From: Mucidula mucida
Taxonomy: Eukaryota; Basidiomycota; Agaricomycetes; Agaricales; Physalacriaceae
DNA length: 64,000 nucleotides
Assembly (NCBI GenBank): GCA_015501055.1
Contig: JADNYV010000001.1
Coordinates: forward strand, 1,426,001-1,490,000
Direction: 5' to 3'
Part shown: positions 10,440 to 20,860 of the stretch, in pieces
Position numbering within the stretch: position 1 is the stretch's first letter
Layout: each line of letters starts with the position of its first letter
The notes under the pieces: generated by a model
Seen by the model: the letters and a program-made list of their open reading frames with translations, nothing else
Database searches by the model: none
Told to the model about the DNA's origin: nothing
Position numbers and translations under genes: made by a program

Positions 10440-13326
10440 TCAACTGGGGCATTCAACACGAGTCAGACTTTCCAATTCATTGAACAAAACGTCGTCATTC
10501 AATACGTCCCGCTGCATCAGCAACTCCCATGCGAGGCCGCGATAGCCAGCAAGAAGACCCGTTCCTTGTTCAATATCGGCATCATTGGCGTCGCCCCATC
10601 CCATACCGAATGCCATGGTTGGTGCCACTGCCTTCGGAGTATCAAAAGAGTCCTCCTCGTCATCCAAAACCTTCAATGTCTCCACGGCTCGTCTGGCAGT
10701 TAAAATGTACCAGCTCCGTATTTCAGAACTGTGATGCATCAAGAACTTCTGGATCATCCGAAGATATACGCCCTTCATACCAAGACTGCGATCAGTTTTC
10801 ATCTTCGCCTTCAAAGCCGGCGGTGCTAGAAATGCCACGGAGTAAAGGGACATTACGACCTTCTCCATGTAGCTAAGCCACGTTTCTCGACCAATCAGCT
10901 GGAAATCGACGTCGAGGACGGGAAGACGTCGGACCAGGGAAGTCACGAGAACCATGATAGTCGCGGGAGGTATCGTCTTTGAAAACACTTGCCGGTTAGT
11001 GTCCGACTGACCAAGCCTGGTGAAGACGTCTAGAGCTAGGTCTGCAAGAGCCGGAGGCGCGTGGTTCGGAGAGCCCATTAATTGCATGTATGACGACGGG
11101 GAAATGGCCTCTGCGGGATCAATCAGATAGGACGCTACCAGCTGTAATATCCTGGTAGCAGTTTTCATGGTACCCAAGGATGGAGAGGATGGATTGGAGA
11201 AAGTAATTGTACCAGCCATGCAGCTGAGTATAGTCAGCGAATCCTTGCGAACGGTGATAAGATCGCTTAGAGACAAAGCGCGCGAAAATGGAGCGAGTGT
11301 TTTGTCTTCCACCGACACGATGCAGAGGCGTAGGAGCAGATCGACAAGTCGATACTGGTCGACAATGAATTTGTAGTTATCAGGGACTAGCGCAAGGTTG
11401 CGAATGATGGTTAGGACCATGAGAATCGTGTTCCCGGAACGCTGCCGTAGACCAAAGTCAGGATCCGCGTCGCCTTGTCGCCGTTGCAAGCCGAATAGAG
11501 TAGACTCTTCGTCTACGATGGCGTTCACCAGCTGGCGTTGTGTGGGAATCTCTACGTGCGACGTATTGATTACAAACTCATCTTCCACCTCCCCGAAGGC
11601 AAGTTCCTCGACGAGATCAAGTAGATCTTCGAATAGATCGCCACATTGATGAATAGGAAATCCGGAGCCCGGCTGCTGTCCTTTCATAGTGGAAAGAACG
11701 GCTAGTGTTGTCAATGCGTATGACAACTCGGTCGATATCCTAGAGCGGATGGACATGACCAAAGCGTCGGTTTCAATAGATCCCCACTCGTTCATTTCTT
11801 TCAGTGTCGGATCGTGCCCCACTACGGGAAACATTTCGGATTCAATGACTTTGAGGTCTCTGCCGCCATAGGTGTCGACTTCACGGGCCAAAGGGACATA
11901 TTCTATTTTCCGCCGAACAGGTTGTAGGCGCTTTGTGGGTGCAGCAGCCGAGCTCTTGCCAGTCAGTATCTTAATAAAGAGGAATTAAATATCAGAACCG
12001 TCAGAAAAGGAGGCATATTCACCAAGTTCTCGTCCCGCGGTTCTATCCCGTGAATTAGTCAAGGTAGGTCGGAAAGAACCAGGAGTTACAAACCTGTTTT
12101 CTGCCGAACCCGTTTTTGGTCGGCGTCTTCACTTTCATGCTTTCGTTTGAATCCTTGCATGTCCTCAAGCACGTTGTCTGAGAATTGATTCTGGGAGCTG
12201 GAAAGCGGCACACTGCCAGGCGGAAAGGGCGTGTTGGGAGTTGATGATGATAGCCCAGATTGCACTCCTGGCCCACGAGGCATCTGCGAAGGAAGCGCCG
12301 CGCTTATTGAGTTTGCGGCAGGTCGATTTGGGGTGCCAGGCGGTTGAACCATGGGCTGTTTCGAAGACAATTGCGCTTTCTTCTGTTGCTCCGCGAGGTT
12401 CCTTTTATACAGTTCCTCAAAAGGACTAAGTAGAAGATCATAACACGCCTGAAGAGCGCGAACACTTGACGTGTTGCCCGTCGCGCCATGAGGCAGTGGT
12501 AGCTCTTCTGGGAGACCAAATTGACTGGCGAGGTTTTGCCAATTACACATCTAAACAATTGATGAGGAGGTGGAAACGCAGGGGAGCAGCACTTGCTTAC
12601 GCGGCTACCGCCAGAAGATGCTATGGAACCCCATAGCTTGAACACGTCAATGTCTCTTCCACCGAGACGGAAATGGCCAACTTCAGGAGACAGCTCGATA
12701 GACTTGAAGGCGGAAGTGTGGGGGTCGTACTGGGGTGTCGGTACACCAGTGATCTGCGGAGGTAGCGGCGTATTACGCTTTACCATGATGTTGGCAAGAC
12801 CAACAAGGAAGCCTTGGTAGCGTTGTTGGATTTGGAGATTGGGGCGAGGCGCAGCAGAATTTGGCGCGGACATATTCGCATCGAGGAAGGAAGACGGATT
12901 AGGTGGCTGTGGACCTGGCATGGCATGGCTGCCAGAACCAGACATATGAGGGTCATGGCTGACACCGTGCTGCATTCCAGGAGGAATTCCGCCGATGAAT
13001 GACCCCGAATTTGTTCCGCCACGACTGTTTGCCATTCTGGCGTTGCTTGCGGCACTCAAAGCAGCCATCTGTTTCGCTTGCGAGGGATCAAGATTGCCAA
13101 AGTAGTTGGGCTCCGAGAATGAAGACTGCGAACGAAGGCTGTGTCCGCCCTGCGGCGGTCCGTGTGGCCTAGCAGACGGGTCAGAGAGCGCTGAGGAAAG
13201 AGTAATCCGTTACCGACATCATATCGTTCGACGGTCGACTACCACAACCTGCTTCGCGCAAATGTTCGGGATACCCTTAGTGGGAGTTTCTTCGGTGCAG
13301 CAACCGGCTTCTCCGGCCGCGGCCAT
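10440..13326 (-). CDS. swi1: SWI1-like ARID subunit of the SWI/SNF chromatin remodeller
   Basis: Swi1 (ARID1/BAF250 type) binds DNA through an ARID domain and scaffolds SWI/SNF in the nucleus. The N-terminus is Gly/Ser/Pro-rich and disordered (EPNYFGNLDPSQAKQMAA). The ARID domain follows: QQRYQGFLVGLANIMVKRNT, FRLGGRDIDVFKLWGSIAS, an intron, MCNWQNLASQFGLP, YDLLLSPFEELYKRN. After a linker with a basic patch (KRKHESEDADQKRVRQK) comes the conserved helical C-terminal domain starting KIEYVPLAREVDTYGGRDLK and ending SLTRVECPS. The start is least certain: ATG 13326 joined by a phase-1 intron (donor AAGG/gtatcc, acceptor cctcag) to ALSDPSARPHG keeps frame, but an upstream start is possible. Confidence 0.88.
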
Positions 13327-13413
13327 CAAATCATCGGAGTTGATTGCGCCGCAAAAAAATTATTTTCATTCTGCTCTCATCCTTCTCTGTACAATAGACC
13401 TTCCTCTTTTTCC

Positions 13414-13948
13414 ATGTCTGAAATTGACGACATTTTTGCTGGCAAAGGTGCAGCTCCTCTTCCAGTCGCATCCTCCTTGCCGAAGAAGAAGAAGAAAACC
13501 AAGAAACGTCGCCGCGACGAATCTCAATCTGCCGTTCCCTCTTCATCATCCAAAGTCGTGCCAGTTACTGTCATTGACTCTTCATCACTCCCGCCGCCGC
13601 CTCCAAAACGCGTAAAGAAAACCAAGGTTAAATCCGCCGCTCCCGAAGTCGTCTCAAAAACTCAAGATAGCTTTGCCGACTCGCGGGGCTCCAGCTCAAG
13701 TCTGTGTTCTTGTCTATCTCTCATCGCGACTCATTTACTCTCCAGGGCGGACAACGGAGGAGGGTTGGTCTATATACAAGGAAGACGAGTTAGGCATGTC
13801 CAAAGAGGGTGGTGGTACGTTCAAGATGCGTTTAATGGTGTATCTGTTAAGCCGCACTCAGATACTCCGCTGTGTCCTTTTGATTGTGATTGCTGTGAGT
13901 CCTTTTTGCGATTTGCGTTCTTCTCTCAATACAATCGCAGGTTTCTGA
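13414..13948 (+). CDS. DUF1764-family protein
   Basis: A small basic eukaryotic protein family of unknown function. ATG 13414 gives MSEIDDIFAGKG, then a Lys/Arg cluster (KKKKKTKKRRRD, probably a nuclear or nucleolar signal) and a Ser/Pro linker. Three introns then join FADSRGSSS to RRTTEEGWSIYKEDELGM, to SKEGGDTPLCPFDCDC and to the terminal CF. The final stop lies at 13946-13948. The joined end PLCPFDCDCCF is the family hallmark, and all three splice phases agree with it (A/GG, G/AT, T/GT). The Cys cluster suggests metal binding, though this is inference. It is divergent from SWI1, with about 90 bp between the two ATGs. Confidence 0.9.
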
Positions 13949-14170
13949 ATATAGCGCTGCTTATGCTCTTGTTGTGTGATATCTTCGGCTCCTTCGAAGC
14001 CTTGTCAATGGCTTCATGCAATGGTTGGCAAGGTCAAAAGGTAGCCAATATGAATGTTTTCCTGATTGACGTGTTCGAGAGAGGTCTCTTTCGGGCGTGG
14101 ATATTGAACCGTTTATATATTGTGTTCTGAAGGAGTACAATCCACAAATAGTATTGCCCGATCTCGTACA

Positions 14171-15373
14171 TCAGTCGTCTTCATCGTCGTCGTCGTCTAC
14201 ACCTTTTGTAAGTTCATGGCCAAAAGGATCTTCATCAGGGCCCACTCCTTCCGCTTTGCGATTTCGTTTCTCCACTGCTCTCCTTTGTTGCTCCTCTTTC
14301 CTTGCCAGGTAGGCCTTGCTCCCAACTACTTTCTCAGGATTTTTACATAGCCGCAAGCGACGATCCACCTCTCGCACAGACTCCACATTTGGGGGAATGC
14401 CGGATGTGGTCATCATGTCCTTTGTGCTGTGGACAGTATTTTGTATTGCAGGTAAAGCTTCGGGCGGGAATTTAGATTTTAGCCATTCATTGCTTTCTTC
14501 GGGGAACACATTCGACATGCAGGCGAGAGCAATTTGTGACGGTGTATAGACGAGCTCGGCATCTGACAATCGAGATCCACGAACATAATTCAAGGCAACT
14601 TCGTACGAATCCTTGTGCGACGCCGGCCAATTGCTCGGAATGTTGGGTAAACTCTGGAAATTCGTTATTATCCCAGAATTCAGCGGACTATGATATAAAC
14701 CTACCTGAAAATCAAGCCAAAGGCCCCATAACGCTCTATGAGCATGCCACACGGAAAACTCAAAACCCAGACTCTGTGCAACCAAGAATTCCAGGTCAAT
14801 CACGTCCGAGGGGATAGTGCCTTTGATGTGCGTGGTATAAGTTTCCAGCGATATCGGATTGTTCGTGGTCTTAGTGGCCAGAAAGAGGGCGGTGAGCCTA
14901 ACGTCTCAACTGAGATTAATATTTATTGAAGCAACGGGCAGATCACATACATGACATTCTTTGGATGCCAGTCCATGACAGTATTTTTGAGATAAAATCT
15001 CTTCATATATGTGACAGCCGTGGCTTCGACTTCCTCTGGAAATCGGAAAAGACTGCATAGCTGCGTGATTTTCGTCAAGTAATGCTTGACCAGCAGAATC
15101 TCCTCGGCAGCCGTCAAGAAAGATACGTTGGACGACGAGCCTGGCTGCGGGCAATCAGGGGGTGTATTTCGGTGAATGGTAGGACGATTGAACCTCATAA
15201 GCCTCGAGGGTACGCCTTATAACGGCAACCGCTGCTTCATTCATTGATGTCCGTACTTCCATGAGCCCCTCCGGTGAGTATCGCCAATTCCTGAATTGCG
15301 TACTGCCTTCGTAGATGGGCGTCTTTCCTGAAGGCGCCGCTGCCGCTGGAACAGCGAGCTCTGGGACGGCCAT
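14171..15373 (-). CDS. ccl1: Cyclin H, TFIIH/CAK subunit (Ccl1/Mcs2 type)
   Basis: Cyclin H activates CDK7 in the CAK module of TFIIH, which phosphorylates the RNA polymerase II tail and CDKs. Start ATG 15373 gives MAVPELAVPAAAAPSG, then PIYEGSTQFRNWRYSPEGL, the usual N-terminal helix of the family. The cyclin box is visible in pieces: TAAEEILLVKHYLTKITQLC, FPEEVEATAVTYMKRFYLKN and DWHPKNVMY. The second cyclin fold includes IDLEFLVAQSLGFEFSVWHA. The C-terminus is basic then strongly acidic (GVDDDDDEDD), ending at 14171. Introns of about 50 nt interrupt it. It is the third transcription-machinery gene in the first 16 kb, but with no sign of co-regulation. Confidence 0.9.
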
Positions 15374-15446
15374 GAGCGTGTGAATGGGAAGAGATCAGGG
15401 TCTGCGATCACTTTCGATCGCGTCGACTCTTCATTATACTTGCACA

Positions 15447-16568
15447 ATGGGCGCTAGGCCGTCCCTTTATTTCAACGTCGCTCATTCTACCTGTTACTTA
15501 CTTATTCTTCTGCAGCTTTTCACCTCTTTTTTACCCTGCGCTCTGGCGACCGGGCAATACGTCAACGGCCAATTCTTCACTGATGGTCTTGCCATCATCA
15601 ATGCTCCCAGTGCTAACAGGTTTTGTGAGATTTTCTCCCATAGTACTGCGATCTTATAAAGTTATTCTCTAGCCCTGGTCACGCCGGAAGCCCTCTTCCT
15701 ATTTCCGTTGAAGTGCGCTCCCTTCAATAAACTGCTTCCGCATCCTTTGACTGTCATGATAACAAAGGTATCTGGCGATGGCAAGCTAGCGCAGATGCAG
15801 GGCACCTCGTTGGACCTCCTCGAAATCTACCTGGTCTCATCGGACACAAAAACCAATTTTACTGTAACGCAAGGGACCCAGTTTCTCTCTGCAGAAACTG
15901 GTTCCGTCCGACACTTGAACTGGGATGTTCCCACCTGCATAGCACCTGGGAATTATAATGTTCGTTCATTTCATTAGTTGACTGTCTACCCATTCTGACC
16001 TCCCATAGCTTACCTTCTACGAATCCTCTCGCATCAATGGCGATTCATTCTTTATCATAACCCCTATAGCCATACCGATTGAAAACTCCCAGTCATCGGG
16101 GACATGCACCGAAGGCACCAACCCGCTTCAGGAACAACCAGGCCACCCCAAACATCTCTCCGTTCCTTTCATCGTCGACATCGTCTGCACAGGCACTAAC
16201 GTTGATCACCATCACACTCTCCGCCAGCGGGGGCCTTCCATTCGACTTCGGCACTGTGACCACCACGGAATTGGTTACCCGCGTCATTGTTGTAGAATCA
16301 TTGTCTACAGTCGTGGCAACTACGACAGTAGACAGTAAACCCATGACAACTACGTGCGTCTTATAAACTTGCCTCTGTCGTCGGTTTCCTGAGAATGTTT
16401 TATAGATTCACCGAGACATACGTGATGACGACAACAAATAGCGGGGAACCTATGTCCTCGCTATCTGGCTTCGTCCCCATTACAGATGATGCTGATGCCG
16501 GAAGCAAACCACAAGGAAATGCGGTATTCTCGGCACTGGTATTCGTACTACACTTATCTTGGTTGTAA
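15447..16568 (+). CDS. Secreted or GPI-anchored Ser/Thr-rich protein
   Basis: ATG 15447 opens a protein with an N-terminal hydrophobic signal (YLLILLQLFTSFLPCALA). A small globular part follows (LDLLEIYLVSSDTKTNF, SVRHLNWDVPTCIAPGNYN, LTFYESSRINGDSFF), spliced by short introns. The rest is Ser/Thr/Val-rich (VTTTELVTRVIVVESLSTVV, TETYVMTTT) and ends in a short hydrophobic tail (AVFSALVFVLHLSWL), as in GPI-anchored surface proteins. The reading frame changes near 16100-16150. Either a 40-nt intron (gtcatc to cttcag) is removed, or an indel sits in the stretch reading GTNPLQEQP. I recognise no enzyme domain. Confidence is higher for the gene than for its exact exon set. Confidence 0.65.
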
Positions 16569-17620
16569 GGTACCTTTAAGCGTCCATAAACGACCGGGCC
16601 GTGCTTCGCTACTATCCTGGGTAGTAATACAAAAATCTACTCGGGCGTGAATAGAGTGGATCTTGAAGGCTAAAAATCATCGGATACACCGGATGTTGTT
16701 AAAGACCTTCTATTCTCTTGAGTGAAGCCTTTGGTTGGGGGAGAAAGAGCTGCTCTTGCAGTAGCAAAGCGATACCGGTGCGACGAGGTCGAAAGGTAGG
16801 ATTTACAAAACCCTGGTCACAGGTAGTCACGATTTGCCGTCGTTGCCGAGGCGGGCGGAACCTTCGGTTGTCAATACGTCTAGCGTCGGAGAATGAAGAA
16901 CGGCATCGTGGGACATCGCCCTCTGTCACGCTCCCGCTCCCTCTTTCACAATGACAACCCCAACATCCTATACCACCAGGGCAACGAGTCGAGGATCACC
17001 TATGAGCTTGATAGCACACTCTCAAAAATTCTTGTAATTTATAGGGCTCAGTGCAGGCTGATATTGCTCGAACTACCTTGATTTGTGTGATTTTGAGTAT
17101 TGTTTGAGGTATTTCAGTGTAGCAAGCTCATTTTTCTGCGCCGAAAAAAAAACCACAGTCAATTCAATGCTAGAATTCAATATCCGAAGTTATAATGGGC
17201 AGAAAGTAGCGAGGAAGATGTGCAGACCCGATTTTGTAAAGCCTACCCGTTTTGTATTACCTACCCAGGGATAGTATATCATTCAATCTTAATGAATTGA
17301 TTATTGTTGGCATTTCAGGATTTTATACACTGTAAGCATAAGAAGCATCACAATGGGCGACGCGGAGGAAACTGTGACCAGGGCAGGGCGCGTTGGTCCC
17401 GTGCCTGATTGTCACCACCAGAATCGGAGAAAATCTCATCGTTGCGACCCCCAACGCATGACAGTCGTTCGATGTTGCCATGGGTCACTCTCCCTTTCCA
17501 CCTTACTTTGACCAGGCTGCTCGCTCCGCGCATTGGCTGAGCCTCTGTTCTCTCCGTGCTATGATCTTCTTCTTCTGACCTTTTTTTCCCGATCGTCGAG
17601 TGAATGCGCGTTTCGCTCCT
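16569..17620. other. Gene-poor gap of about 1 kb
   Basis: Longest stretch without a supported gene. Short open frames occur on both strands, but none has domain-like text or joins to a neighbour. It contains an A-run (about 17143-17152) and an AT-rich part (17270-17340). It separates the secreted-protein gene from the membrane-protein gene, both on the plus strand, so it must include a terminator and a promoter. I see no repeat or transposon end. Confidence 0.5.
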
Positions 17621-19637
17621 ATGATTTCGCCATCCCCGACTTGGCCGCTCTCTGGACCAACTCCTCCCACACCCGTTCAATTTGATACACAGCAGGTCTT
17701 TCCTCGTTTTACCGCCCCGCCACCGTTATCATGTTGCGCGCCCAACGAGGTCGTGATTGCACTGACAACGACGGTGGTGATACCAGATTACGCTCGTTAC
17801 TATCACCACATTCCGATTTCGGACTTCGCACCCGCGTATATCGCTCTAGGCGACGGTTCCCTCGTCACCCAACCGTACATCGAAAACCAGCATGCCACGA
17901 CAGTTGCTGCTCTGTTAGTTGGGTCAATCGGCGCCCTTTTCGCGAGGAATGCCGTCGTGTCTGGCGATTACCTACGGCGCGCGAATGTGAAGAAGAAAGT
18001 ACTCTTCTACATTCTCTTTGCAAGCCAACTCATGGGCGTTTTGACCGCCATCCCACTCATCGTCGGTCTATTCGACCGAACCGTGAACTGCACAGCGTCG
18101 GTCCCGTGTTTAATTATGATTTAATTTGTGTTGATGAAATTCACAGAATCATGATCACGGCTTGTACACTTGGCACCATTTCCCTCAATTTGTTAGTACG
18201 TGCTCTCAGCCTCGGGAGTAAGTTCTTCGGCTGAATTTCGGATTCGGAAGATCACTTGTATACTTGGATACAAGGCTTATCGATGTCTAAACGACTCGCG
18301 CTTCGTGCTGTGCATGTTGGGCTTGTTCGCGCTTGCTTCCTTTTCCCTGTCGATACTCGACCTAACAGTTACCAGAGGGGCCCACGCACTCTCAGGTGAG
18401 TCTCCAATCACAATATAATTCATGCGCACTTTTTGAAGACGAATCAGCCAGTTGTTTTCGAAGTGACCGGAACCTGAGGTGGATTCGCGTATACCTGCTA
18501 ATCCAACTGGCCGAAGTCCTCTTCATATGCCTATGTTGTAAGCTAACTCCTCTTCACTGTACACTTCGCAATATTGAGACTTACGAACTGCAGTCCTGTC
18601 AGCCGTTTGGAAATCGAAAGATTCTCCTCTAATACGCGGGCGAATGTCCGTTAGATTGTCATTGGGTGAATGCACAGGGGACAACGACAATGTATGCGAG
18701 CCGTCGGGTCGTCGTGGCTGGTGGGATTACGTTCCCAAGCCAGAAGTTGAAACTGCGATTACAGATTCGCCTTCTGAGCCTCCCAGCCGCACCTTTTTGT
18801 CGACGCTCAAGAGTCGTATTTTCTTTTTCCGTTCAGAGACGAGCACTTCCCGAAAGTGCCGTAAACCGTCGATCCACGCAGACGTACCAGTTCCCCAACC
18901 ACCGCGACCGCTCGTGTCAGATACTTCATCTGAAGGAACGCGTGCAGAACAACAAGGACGGAATTCTCTGGCTCTCTCATCCTACAGTAGGATTGGTCGA
19001 TACGTGCCGAGAATGGAACAATTCCGCGAAGTTATGCAAGACGAGGTTAGTGTCCTCCATGGCCACCACCGCATTTTTTGGCTCAAAATGAATACTATAG
19101 CTTTGCTATACAGCTCTCATCAGTGCCCTCTGCGTTGTCGTCGCAATTCTCGCTGTCATCGGAATGTCCGTGCCGAATGGACTCACTCTTATGGAATGGA
19201 TATCTCTGAACTGTGCGTCTGCTTCAAACGCATCTCCCTGTCGCTCATATGACACAGGGATAATCATCTCCCTTCTCTCCGTTCACAGTTTCGGTAGGGT
19301 CGTGCGACGAAATGAAAACGATAAAGCGCAAAATCATTATTGTCGCAATGCTGGTCATCCCGATTTTATAAACCCTCGCTCGACTCCGCACAATCGTTCA
19401 ACTCGTACTGGCGTCTCTCGCCGTCCCAGGTTCATCGAGCAAGATGCTGACGATGTTGAAATCAGAGGGCTAACAAGACCGATGACCAGGAACTCTTGGA
19501 ATTCTATTGGGACCATTTCATCCTCTATATCCTTATCCTCGCCCCCAACTGTTGTCCGATCTCACAGCGAGTATGATTTCCCTAAACAGTTATCTACAAT
19601 CCCACACAGTACAACAACGCTTTCGGCTATGGATTGA
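17621..19637 (+). CDS. Multipass membrane protein, unknown function
   Basis: ATG 17621 gives MISPSPTWPLSGPTPPTP, a Pro-rich extracellular-type N-terminus. Hydrophobic segments follow across several exons: TVAALLVGSIGALFARNAVV, VLFYILFASQLMGVLTAIPL, ITACTLGTISLNLLVRAL, FVLCMLGLFALASFSLSILD, VYLLIQLAEVLFICLCC and LISALCVVVAILAVIGM. This is about six or seven transmembrane helices. A long Ser/Pro/Arg-rich hydrophilic loop (ETAITDSPSEPPSRTF to IGRYVPRMEQFREVMQDE) sits before the last pair. The C-terminal exon is ambiguous: one frame runs polar to the stop at 19635-19637, another is hydrophobic (KRKIIIVAMLVIPIL) but stops early. The layout is receptor-like, but I cannot assign a family. Confidence 0.6.
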
Positions 19638-19781
19638 GTCATTTATCACTATATTATGTAGTCATCAAGCAGCAGTGTACAAGTCAAAGTAGTGCCATAC
19701 TGTAGTAGTAGTATGTTTCGATTTCTGGAACCCTTGAATTGTTGTGAAGATCCGATCAGGTGACACAATCGCTTTTTGATC

Positions 19782-20724
19782 ATGGATGTCGACGACGAGG
19801 TGGTTTATAGCCTTCCTATACGCTTTTCGGACCGGCTATCGCTACAGATACACCAATTTCCTTTGCTTACGCGGCCCTTGCAGCCTCCACCGTCTGCTGT
19901 AACAAGTGGAAAACGCGTCAAAGCCCGCATAAAGCCAGGCGTCCACCGCCTCGAAGTACATGTCCCTGCTGATACGCGCCCGGATGTCTGGAACACAGAT
20001 CGCGGCAAGGAGCTCGGTGCAGCTAGAGTTGAGGATGACCGAGAAAAGAATCAATCATCGGCCGTCAAGGACGAGAAAGACCCGCCGAGGTTGTCTGAAG
20101 TACGGCTGCTTAGCGAGGCTGTTCATCAAAATGGGGCACATATGCTTGGCATCGTCCGGAACGGTGCGATCCACTCTCTCGCTACACTTGCACTCATTAA
20201 CAAATACCCAGGCGAGCTACACCTCCATCCAGTAAAAGAGACTCATCAATTCAGACCAACGCTCACGTATCTCGATTACTTGACCAATAAACACCGGCGA
20301 CGCGGTGGCGGTGGAGATTCTGACTCTGAAGACGACGAGCCGCCTCCAGATCCCGACGAACCGTCGTCTGTGACACCACAAAAGCCTGCCAAAAAAGCTC
20401 GAGCTCCCGGCGAAACGAAGGAGGTCCATGTTACAGCACGAAAGGCAGTGGACGATAAGGGAGGCATGCAGGCTCTCGGTGGAATGACTCAGAGTAGGCG
20501 GGATATGCTCGCTGCTATCCGTGCTGAGGAGGACGAAGATTGGCAAGACCTTCAGTACAACGATATGGAGGTGGGAATTCTATCGTGTCTTGTGACGGCG
20601 GCTCATGGATTTATAGAGCATCGAAGCGGGAGACGCCTTTGAGAATATATTTTCACAGAACGAGGCTGTATTGGACTGCCATACCGATGTAACTTCGTAT
20701 CTCAAGAGCATAGAAGGATTGTGA
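19782..20724 (+). CDS. rpc37: RNA polymerase III subunit RPC37/RPC5
   Basis: Rpc37 (human RPC5) pairs with Rpc53 in Pol III and aids termination and reinitiation. ATG 19782 gives MDVDDEVVYSLPIRFSDRLS, then LLTRPLQPP, a typical opening. Family landmarks include TDRGKELGAARVED, VRLLSEAVHQNGAHMLGIVR, LHPVKETHQFRPTLTYLDYL, an acidic stretch (DSDSEDDEPPPDPDEP), and the end WQDLQYNDME. The end is joined by an intron (about 20571-20658) to NEAVLDCHTDVTSYLKSIEG and the stop at 20722-20724. Without that intron the frame stops at 20640, which would lose the conserved tail. Length about 285 aa, close to other basidiomycete orthologues by expectation. Confidence 0.85.
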
Positions 20725-20860
20725 CTAGCAATTCAGCGTCACTTGCACGTGTAAACGTTCATCGACTTCGCTTCAGTCATCATGCTTCTTTCGTGGCTTT
20801 GCTAATGTCAATTTTACTGCCAGGTGCTTCCATCTCTTCCATTGACTCTCATCATCGACC

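Noticed and set aside
17348..17680. Minus-strand ORF of 110 aa in the gene-poor gap
   Set aside because: Arg/Ser-rich with no domain text, no neighbours in phase, and overlapping the start of the plus-strand membrane gene.
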